From JANXQG01 sp964615095 (GTDB taxonomy: Bacteria > Planctomycetota > Planctomycetia > Pirellulales > Thermoguttaceae), in contig CAZTPX010000001.1 of NCBI GenBank assembly GCA_964615095.1, positions 124,001 to 188,000 of the forward strand: a stretch of DNA of 64,000 nt. Direction: 5' to 3'. Every line of letters begins with the position of its first letter. Position 1 is the first letter of the stretch. Under the pieces are notes generated by a model, which worked only from the letters and a program-made list of their open reading frames with translations, had not been told where the DNA came from and ran no database searches. Shown in pieces: positions 52,510-58,670 of the stretch. The translations under genes and the position numbers were made by a program.

Positions 52510-53577
52510 TCAACAAGCGCCTCGGCCGGTAACAAGGGCGGGAACCGTCTCCAGCAGCAATTTGGCGTCATACCACGGCGACTGCCGCGCGACATACTGC
52601 AGATCCAGCCGCATCCATTGCGTGAACGATAGCTGCGACCGCCCGCGGACTTGCCAGAGACAGGTCAGCCCGGGCGTGACATCCAGCCGGCGGCACTGCC
52701 AGAGTGCGTATTGCGCCACCTCATCGTGTAGCGGCGGCCGAGGCCCTACAAGCGTCATGTCGCCCTTGAGCACGTTCCACATCTGCGGAAACTCGTCGAG
52801 GCTGAACTTTCGCAGGAACCTGCCCACCGTGGTGTGGCGGGGATCGTTCTTGATCTTGAAAACGGGACCCTCTTGTTCATTCAGTTCCTGGATTTGTTCC
52901 TTGAGTCGCTCGGCGTTTTCCACCATGGTACGGAACTTGTACATCGTAAATGGGCGGCCGCCCAAGCCCGCGCGGGTTTGGCAGAAGAAAACAGGCCCCC
53001 GCGACGTGAGCCGGATGAGCACCGCCACGGCTAGCAGGAGGGGAGAGTGGACCAACAAGAACAGGCTGGAGCCGAGGATGTCCACCGCCCGCTTCCAGCG
53101 CGGTAGCCGCTGGAAAAACAACGGCTCCATGGCCTCAGTCGTACCCTGTTCGGCCGGCTCATCCGCCAATTCGCCGGAGTGGCTGCCTTCGCCCAAGAAC
53201 CAGTTCGAAGGGTAACAATAGACCTTGCACTGCGGCAGGGCAACGGAATCGGGGAATTCCAGGCAGATCTCGTCGGCCAGGGTCCAGGCGCCCCATCCGG
53301 GCGTGTTGGGCATGAGGATGCCGATGTGGCGACTGTCGAGCCAGCCCGCTTCGTCGGTCAGCCGCAATCGCTGCGCGAGGATCCGGGCCACGGTCTTGAG
53401 GGTGTCCTCCCCGTGCTGGGCGCTAGCGACGCCCAACGACAAGAGCGACAGCGGCTGCTCCCAGCGATCGGCCCGGGCGCGCTCGCGCTGCAGGGCCGCG
53501 CGAAAGCGGTCTGCCGAATAAAGACGGTGGCATTCGTCCTCTTTGCCGGTCCTCTTGAAAAACTTGCCGAACCACAT
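52510..53577 (-). CDS. Undecaprenyl-phosphate sugar transferase with degenerate GGDEF-like N-terminus
   Basis: 355 residues. The C-terminal part (about 158-355) is a bacterial sugar transferase (PF02397): KRAVDILGSSLFLLVHSPLL, GPVFFCQTRAGLGGRPFTMY, KFRTMVENAERL, RFLRKFSLDEFPQMWNVLKG, DMTLVGPRPP and PGLTCLWQVRGRSQL. It starts repeat-unit synthesis by moving a sugar phosphate to undecaprenyl phosphate. Instead of the usual four-helix membrane part, residues 20-110 read SADRFRAALQRERARADRWE, then PLSLLSLGV ... DEAGWLDSRHIGILMPNT, a GGDEF-like layout without the GG(D/E)EF motif. One membrane segment precedes the catalytic part (ILGSSLFLLVHSPLLLAVAV). Confidence 0.92.
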   Translation of the reverse strand: MWFGKFFKRTGKEDECHRLYSADRFRAALQRERARADRWEQPLSLLSLGVASAQHGEDTLKTVARILAQRLRLTDEAGWLDSRHIGILMPNTPGWGAWTLADEICLEFPDSVALPQCKVYCYPSNWFLGEGSHSGELADEPAEQGTTEAMEPLFFQRLPRWKRAVDILGSSLFLLVHSPLLLAVAVLIRLTSRGPVFFCQTRAGLGGRPFTMYKFRTMVENAERLKEQIQELNEQEGPVFKIKNDPRHTTVGRFLRKFSLDEFPQMWNVLKGDMTLVGPRPPLHDEVAQYALWQCRRLDVTPGLTCLWQVRGRSQLSFTQWMRLDLQYVARQSPWYDAKLLLETVPALVTGRGAC

Positions 53578-53588
53578 AAGGGTTTCTT

Positions 53589-54257
53589 TCAAAGCTCCCT
53601 GCGCTTGTTCAAAATTGCCCCGACGATCTTGGCCCCCGCATGATTCAGGATTTCCTTCACGCGCAGGGCCATGTCCCAGGGCACCGATTCCGCCTCGACC
53701 ACCAGCACGATGCCATCCAGCGCCGCGCTCAAGCGATTGACGCAACTTGCCTGACGGACCGGCGGCAGATCGAAAATCGTCAAGACCGAGTTCCCCGCCA
53801 AATCGGCGACCACGTCCAGGAGGTTTTCCGCGTCATAGACCCGCGCCGGGCTACCGCGAAGTTTGCCCGAAACCAGGACGTAAAGGTTTTCCATCGTCGT
53901 CGGGTGCAGGGCATCGCAGACCGGCTCTTCCTCGACGACACTTTCGAACAGCCCGGGCGCATGGGGAACGCCGAAAATCCGCGTGGCGGCGGGCCGGCTC
54001 AAGTTCGCATCGACGAGGATCACCTTGCCTTCCTGACGGGCAGCGGCTGCCGCCGCCAGGTGCGCGGCCACGGTACTTACGCCCTCGCCATCGCGGCAAC
54101 TCGTCACGCCCAGCGTGCGGATAGGATGCTTGCCGTCGGGCTTCGGCCAGCCCAACCGCTTGAGCACCAGTTGGCAATGATCATCCAGCGATCCCGCCAC
54201 GGTCCACGATGCCGGCGACCGGTTTTGCACGGCTTTATCGGTTGCTCCCGTAATCAT
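53589..54257 (-). CDS. CpsD/CapB-type ATPase homologue lacking the Walker A lysine
   Basis: 222 residues. The P-loop region reads TLGVTSCRDGEGVSTVAAHL, so the lysine of GxGK(S/T) is valine (V60). The Walker A' region is VILVDANLSRPAATRIFGVP and Walker B-type TIFDLPPVRQ. The overall layout is that of the cytoplasmic ATPase partner (CpsD, Wzc kinase domain) of a Wzz-type chain-length regulator, whose gene lies 3 bases upstream. There is no C-terminal tyrosine cluster. I recall GEGVST variants in other planctomycete and exosortase-linked loci, so the change may be a subfamily trait, not decay. Confidence 0.85.
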   Translation of the reverse strand: MITGATDKAVQNRSPASWTVAGSLDDHCQLVLKRLGWPKPDGKHPIRTLGVTSCRDGEGVSTVAAHLAAAAAARQEGKVILVDANLSRPAATRIFGVPHAPGLFESVVEEEPVCDALHPTTMENLYVLVSGKLRGSPARVYDAENLLDVVADLAGNSVLTIFDLPPVRQASCVNRLSAALDGIVLVVEAESVPWDMALRVKEILNHAGAKIVGAILNKRREL

Positions 54258-54260
54258 CTC

Positions 54261-55853
54261 TCATATCCTCGTCTTGCTGGCAGCCGCAGAGTGTTCTGCG
54301 GCAAAATGTGGAATCGTCCCCAAAACCGGGATCCCTAGGCGCCGCTCGACGTCTTCCGGCTCACGGAAAGAACGGTTGCGGCGCTCGGCCCAACAGGCCA
54401 CGCCCACGGCCGCCGCCAGCCCGCATATCGCGCCGAATCCCAGGAACATGCCTTTCTTGGGAAACACCGCCGCAGGCTCGTAGGTTGCCGGCTGGGCCAC
54501 GGCAATATTGGAAATCCGCTGCACTTCGCGGGCATGGTCGATCCTGGCCTGTTCCAGGCCGGCGGCATACTTGCGATAGGTGGCTTGGCAAACGTCGATG
54601 TCGCGATCCAGGCCGGCAATCGACAACTCGTGCTGGTTGAAGTCCTTCATCTGGCCGCGGGCGGCGGCCAACTGCTTGTCCAGGATCGCCTCCTTGGCCT
54701 GGCATGCGGCCAGCAGGGTCTGCTCCTGGAGCAAGGCGGCCTGCGTCTCCACGTAGACCCGGCTCGGCCCCTTGGCAACGTGCGTCCGCGTCGGCTCCTG
54801 GCTCTCCGCTGCGGCGCGACTGGCCTGCAGTTGCTCGTCGATGGCCTGCTTGGCCGGGTGGGCGTCCGTATACTTGGCGGCGGCCTCTTCCTTGCGAACT
54901 TGCAGTTGATACAACTGCGACCGCACCTGTTCCGTGCCCGTGTTGCCGATGCCGGTGGTCACCGATTCCACTTGCTCGGCGGGCAAGGAACGCAACTGGC
55001 TGCCCAGTGCGGCCACGCGGGTTTCCGATACCTTGGCAGCCGCCCGGGCCTGCAACAGGTCCTCTTCCAGCCGGCTGAGGCGCGCAGCGAAAGTCTGGCG
55101 CTGGTCGGCCGGCGAAAAAATCCCGCTGGCCGTCTTCAAATCGCGGAGGGCCTCTTGCTTGGCGGCGAGCTCCCGACCCGCCCGTTGCGTCTGCTCCGTG
55201 AAGAACTCCACCGACCGGTCCGGCCGGTTCAGTCGCATGTGCTCCGACTGGTAGACGTCCATCAGCGCGGCAACGACCTCTTGCGTCCACTGCGGCGACG
55301 GGCCTTTGCAGTCGATTTGGATCAGGTCGGACTTGCGGGCAGAGCTTACGTTATAGGCCGCGGCAAGCGTCGCGACGGCCCGATCGCGATCGCTCAATTC
55401 CGCGGCGCCTTCCAGGCGGTGGACCCAGTCCTTGCACCTGGCCCAAGCTTGCCGAAGTTGCTCGACTGCGCGTGCCGCACGGCCAGGGCGGTCTGCCGCA
55501 TCGCCGGCCGCCTGGCGTTGCAGGACGAAGTCGCTGCCCAGCCGGTCGACGGCCTTTTCCGCAACCGCTTGGCTCTTGAGGATTTCGACGACGGAGTTGA
55601 GTTCACCATCGCGAGACACCGGAACGGTTACCACCGGCTCCTGGCCCATGGTGGCCGTCGGGTCGAGGGTGGCATTTTCTCTGCCCAGCCGGACTAGCAG
55701 CATCCCGTTGGAATGGTAGTTCTTAGGAAGAAAGATCGCCGCGCCGGCCGCTAGCACAGTCACCAGCAGAAAGGTCGCCAACGACTTCCTCTTGTGCCGA
55801 GCGACCGCCCGCCATAGGTCGGATAATCCCGGAGTCGACATGCCGTGTGCCAT
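54261..55853 (-). CDS. Wzz/GumC-type polysaccharide chain-length determinant
   Basis: 530 residues. Two membrane helices (LATFLLVTVLAAGAAIFLP at about 25-43; FLGFGAICGLAAAVGVACW at about 467-485) flank a long periplasmic region predicted as coiled coil (QRAGRELAAKQEALRDLKTA; ARLSRLEEDLLQARAAAKVS). The first part has SVVEILKSQAVAEKAVDRLG, the Wzz opening. The cytoplasmic tail (NRSFREPEDVERRLGIPVLG) is that of GumC/BexC-type proteins. First gene of the locus; ATG 55853 or 55841 (fifth codon). Works with the CpsD-like ATPase downstream to set polymer length and export. Confidence 0.92.
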   Translation of the reverse strand: MAHGMSTPGLSDLWRAVARHKRKSLATFLLVTVLAAGAAIFLPKNYHSNGMLLVRLGRENATLDPTATMGQEPVVTVPVSRDGELNSVVEILKSQAVAEKAVDRLGSDFVLQRQAAGDAADRPGRAARAVEQLRQAWARCKDWVHRLEGAAELSDRDRAVATLAAAYNVSSARKSDLIQIDCKGPSPQWTQEVVAALMDVYQSEHMRLNRPDRSVEFFTEQTQRAGRELAAKQEALRDLKTASGIFSPADQRQTFAARLSRLEEDLLQARAAAKVSETRVAALGSQLRSLPAEQVESVTTGIGNTGTEQVRSQLYQLQVRKEEAAAKYTDAHPAKQAIDEQLQASRAAAESQEPTRTHVAKGPSRVYVETQAALLQEQTLLAACQAKEAILDKQLAAARGQMKDFNQHELSIAGLDRDIDVCQATYRKYAAGLEQARIDHAREVQRISNIAVAQPATYEPAAVFPKKGMFLGFGAICGLAAAVGVACWAERRNRSFREPEDVERRLGIPVLGTIPHFAAEHSAAASKTRI

Positions 55854-55978
55854 GAGAAATACCGCAACACTTCCGTAAAAGAGGAGAACTGAGGACGATG
55901 CGTATTTTGCAACTTTCTTTCCACATTAATTACATGGGAGTTGGTTTGTAAAGTCTCAAACGTGCGAAGATTGAAAGA

Positions 55979-56006
55979 ATGTTATGCGTTAAATCCGGAT
56001 AGTCAA
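55979..56006 (-). promoter_or_regulatory. Possible sigma-70-type promoter of the exopolysaccharide locus
   Basis: On the minus strand TTGACT (56006-56001) and TAACAT (55984-55979) are separated by 16 bases in the AT-rich stretch ahead of the chain-length gene, giving a leader of about 120 bases. The match to consensus is moderate. Confidence 0.35.
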
Positions 56007-56079
56007 TGTGGGAGAATTTTTTTCTGAATAGTCGTTACAAAGCGACCAAGAATTGCATGTCGAAAAAGACGCAGCTAGT

Positions 56080-56193
56080 ATTGACACAAGAGCTTTCCCA
56101 TCGAGGAATGACGAGCACTTGCTGACGGTCTGCCGCTACGTGGAGCGGAATGGGTTGACGGCAAACGTCGTCCGCCGGGCCTAGGACTGGCGT
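56080..56193 (+). pseudogene. Remnant of a REP-associated tyrosine transposase (RAYT, IS200-like)
   Basis: The plus-strand frame reads RAFPSRNDEHLLTVCRYVER, then NGLTANVVRRA, a stop, and DWR. This is the C-terminal block of Y1-type RAYT transposases (consensus close to DEHLLTVLRYVERNPLRANLV, followed by RAEDWRWSS). The stop replaces the usual E. The catalytic HUH and tyrosine regions are absent, so only about 35 codons survive. It lies between the MFS exporter and the exopolysaccharide promoter region. Confidence 0.75.
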
Positions 56194-56234
56194 TGAACAA
56201 GGAGAACTAGCTGCGTCTGTTTCGACCCCCCCGC

Positions 56235-57647
56235 TTACGCGGCGGCCCGCTGCCGCGAGACGGCTTGTGGGGCTGGCAAAGGAAGCGGCAAGAAGTGCGG
56301 AGTGGCGGGCGCGAGGGCCGATTCGCCCGCCGGAAGCGCGTCGATCGTCTCGCGTAGAATGCCGGCCCGGACGTACATCGGTCGGATGGTCCGCTGCAGC
56401 TCCGGCAACAATGTAGCAAAGACCAGCGAGGCCGTGAGGCAGATGGCCCCGAACGTCAGGAAAGTGGGCAGGATACCGATGGTTCCGGCCAGCGCGCCGG
56501 CCAACAAGCTCCCTAGCGGCCCCATGCCGAAGAAGGCCATGGTGTAGAAACTCATGACGCGTCCGCGTTTCTCTTCTTCCACGATCGTTTGCAGCACGGC
56601 GTTGCTGGCGGCCATCTCGGCCACCATGGCAAAGCCGGTGGCCACCATGAGGACCAGCGACAAGCCGAGCGAGTGCGAGGCGGAAAGGCCGGCCAGCCCC
56701 AGGCCAAAGGCGGCAGTCGCCACGGCAATCACCCGTCCCAGGCCGATCACGCTCTTGCGGGCGGCCAGGAACAGGCTGCCCGCCAAGGCCCCGCCGCCAA
56801 GCGCCGCGGTGAGCATGCCCAGTGTGTAAGGGCCGCCGTGCAGAACTTGCGTGGCCAACAGGGGCATGAGCACCGTCAACGGCGCGGACATCATGCTCAC
56901 GATGCCCAGCAATCCCAGGATCGTACGGATGGGCATCGAATGGACAACATAACGAATGCCCTCGCTCAGACCTTCCACGATGCCGGCGTCCGCCGCTCGT
57001 CTGGCGGCCGGCTGGACCCGCATCAGCAACAGCGAAGCCAAGACCGCCAGATAGCTCAGGCCGTTCAGGAGGAAGCATGGCCACTCGCCGCACAACGCGA
57101 TCACGATCCCGGCGACCGCAGGGCCCATCAGCCGGGCGGCGTTGAAGACCGAGGAGTTGAGGGCGATGGCGTTGCCCAGGTCGCGGCGATTGACCATCTC
57201 GATCACGAACGACTGCCGGGCCGTCGCATCCAGGGCGCTGACCACGCCCAGAAACGCGCTGAGGACGAGGATCTGCCAGACGCTGATCATGCCCGTCACG
57301 GTCAAGGTCATCAGGGCGAAGGCCTGGACCATCATCAGCGATTGGGCGGCAAGCACCGTGCGATGGCGGTTCCAGCGATCGGTGAGCACGCCGGCCAACG
57401 GTAGGAGCAGGGCTGCGGGGATTTGCGCGGCGAAATCGGTCACGCCCAGCAGTAGCGACGATTGGCTCAAACGGTAGACGAGCCATACCGTGGCGATCTG
57501 CTGCATCCAGGTGCCGAGCACCGAAATCCCCTGGCCGACGACAAACAGGCGGAAATTGCGATGGGCAAGCGCCCGGCCCATGGCCGGGAGCCGCAAGACA
57601 CTTTTGTTCGGATCATCCTTGCCTGGCGACACTTCCACGTTGCTCAT
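56235..57647 (-). CDS. MFS transporter (MFS_3/EntS-like exporter)
   Basis: 470 residues with 12 predicted membrane segments. FRLFVVGQGISVLGTWMQQI, ATVWLVYRLSQSSLLLGVTD and GVLTDRWNRHRTVLAAQSLM (motif A) are typical of the MFS_3 group that includes enterobactin exporter EntS. Later blocks: SALDATARQSFVIEMVNRRD, NAIALNSSVFNAARLMGPAV, VEEEKRGRVMSFYTMAFFGM. The C-terminal ~60 residues are cytoplasmic and Pro/Ala-rich. The substrate is unknown; being upstream of the exopolysaccharide locus does not prove a link, as the two are separated by 381 bases. Confidence 0.92.
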   Translation of the reverse strand: MSNVEVSPGKDDPNKSVLRLPAMGRALAHRNFRLFVVGQGISVLGTWMQQIATVWLVYRLSQSSLLLGVTDFAAQIPAALLLPLAGVLTDRWNRHRTVLAAQSLMMVQAFALMTLTVTGMISVWQILVLSAFLGVVSALDATARQSFVIEMVNRRDLGNAIALNSSVFNAARLMGPAVAGIVIALCGEWPCFLLNGLSYLAVLASLLLMRVQPAARRAADAGIVEGLSEGIRYVVHSMPIRTILGLLGIVSMMSAPLTVLMPLLATQVLHGGPYTLGMLTAALGGGALAGSLFLAARKSVIGLGRVIAVATAAFGLGLAGLSASHSLGLSLVLMVATGFAMVAEMAASNAVLQTIVEEEKRGRVMSFYTMAFFGMGPLGSLLAGALAGTIGILPTFLTFGAICLTASLVFATLLPELQRTIRPMYVRAGILRETIDALPAGESALAPATPHFLPLPLPAPQAVSRQRAAA

Positions 57648-57761
57648 CCCTGCGGCACGAACCGTGCGATTGAAGAGGGCCAGATTATGGCTGGGATCGG
57701 CAGCGGCGGCAAGGGCAATCCGTGGGGCGCGCCAGGGAACTCCACTCCCAACAGCGCAGAA

Positions 57762-57901
57762 AGAAAATACGAAATACGAATGTCGAAATACGAAACAAAT
57801 TCAAAGCAGAAAATTCAAAGGCAAGAAACGGCCGTTTTGAATTTCCGGCCTTACGATTTCTGATTTGTTTAGGATTTCGTGCTTCGTTTTTCGGATTTCC
57901 A
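57762..57901. repeat. AT-rich element with imperfect inverted ends
   Basis: Contains direct repeats of GAAATACGAA (57771 and 57785) and an inner AAATTCAAAG repeat; the far end (TTTCGTGCTTCGTTTTTCGG) is roughly the reverse complement of the beginning. Its base composition differs sharply from the surrounding GC-rich sequence. Sequences like this recur between genes in several planctomycetes and verrucomicrobia, by recollection. Confidence 0.5.
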
Positions 57902-57928
57902 GACTCATGTCACTGGGCCCATTACCGC

Positions 57929-58654
57929 TCAGTGCGTCAGCGCCGGTTGGCGCGTGTCGGACTTCTTCAAAGCCTCGTACTCCGCCTTGGCCTCTTGCAG
58001 ATCGGTCTGGAACGCGGGGCTCTTAAATAGTGCCCGAGCGACGGCCAGACCAAGCACGCGTCCGGCGGCGATGTCGCTGGGATGATGCACGCCGCCGATC
58101 ACGCGATCCCAACCGATTTCCCGCCCCCGCTCCAGCAACTTGCCGGCGCGGCCAGGCTCCAGTTCGACAAGGATCATGGCGCAGAGGAACCCCCGCGTGG
58201 CATGCCCGCTGGGATAGGCACATTCGTCGTCACGCTGGCCCAGCGGCTGAACGCGGCTGTCTTCGCGATAGGGACGCTTGCGCTGAAAGTAATCCTTGGC
58301 CAGATTGCCGAAGTATTTCGAGTCGCTGACGGCTGCCTTGAGCAACGTGTTCAACTTGGGGAGATTTTCCGGAGTGCAACGGTTGGGCAGAACGCTCGTA
58401 AACGACGCCAGTCCCACGGCGTCTTGCGCGAGGAATCGCTGGATCTGGACCGGCGTACGCGTGGCCTGGAGCGCCAGGAGCAGATCGATCTCAGCCTTGT
58501 ACTCGTCCGAGCCTACGGAGGGCGGCGGCGGCAGCAAGACGGCCGGGCGGACCGCATTCGCCAGGAGATAGCGGAGTTCCTTCTCGGCCGCCTGGCTTGT
58601 GGCGGCAACGAGCAGCGGAAGAAGGCATAAAACGGAGCGAAGGCGGATTTTCAT
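57929..58654 (-). CDS. Secreted PAP2-family acid phosphatase
   Basis: 241 residues with a signal peptide (RLRSVLCLLPLLVAATSQA). The PAP2/class A acid phosphatase motifs are complete: KDYFQRKRPYRED (KxxxxxxRP), AYPSGHATRGFL (PSGH) and GWDRVIGGVHHPSDIAAGR (SRxxxxxHxxxD-type). It hydrolyses phosphomonoesters or lipid pyrophosphates in the periplasm; a role in recycling undecaprenyl pyrophosphate for the nearby polysaccharide pathway is possible but unproven. It follows the RND gene by 16 bases and could be co-transcribed with it. Confidence 0.92.
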   Translation of the reverse strand: MKIRLRSVLCLLPLLVAATSQAAEKELRYLLANAVRPAVLLPPPPSVGSDEYKAEIDLLLALQATRTPVQIQRFLAQDAVGLASFTSVLPNRCTPENLPKLNTLLKAAVSDSKYFGNLAKDYFQRKRPYREDSRVQPLGQRDDECAYPSGHATRGFLCAMILVELEPGRAGKLLERGREIGWDRVIGGVHHPSDIAAGRVLGLAVARALFKSPAFQTDLQEAKAEYEALKKSDTRQPALTH

Positions 58655-58670
58655 GATGGGTACTCGATAT

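Noticed and set aside
57722..57863. Short frames with KYETNSKQKIQ-type sequence
   Set aside because: Translation of an AT-rich palindromic repeat, a known kind of false gene.
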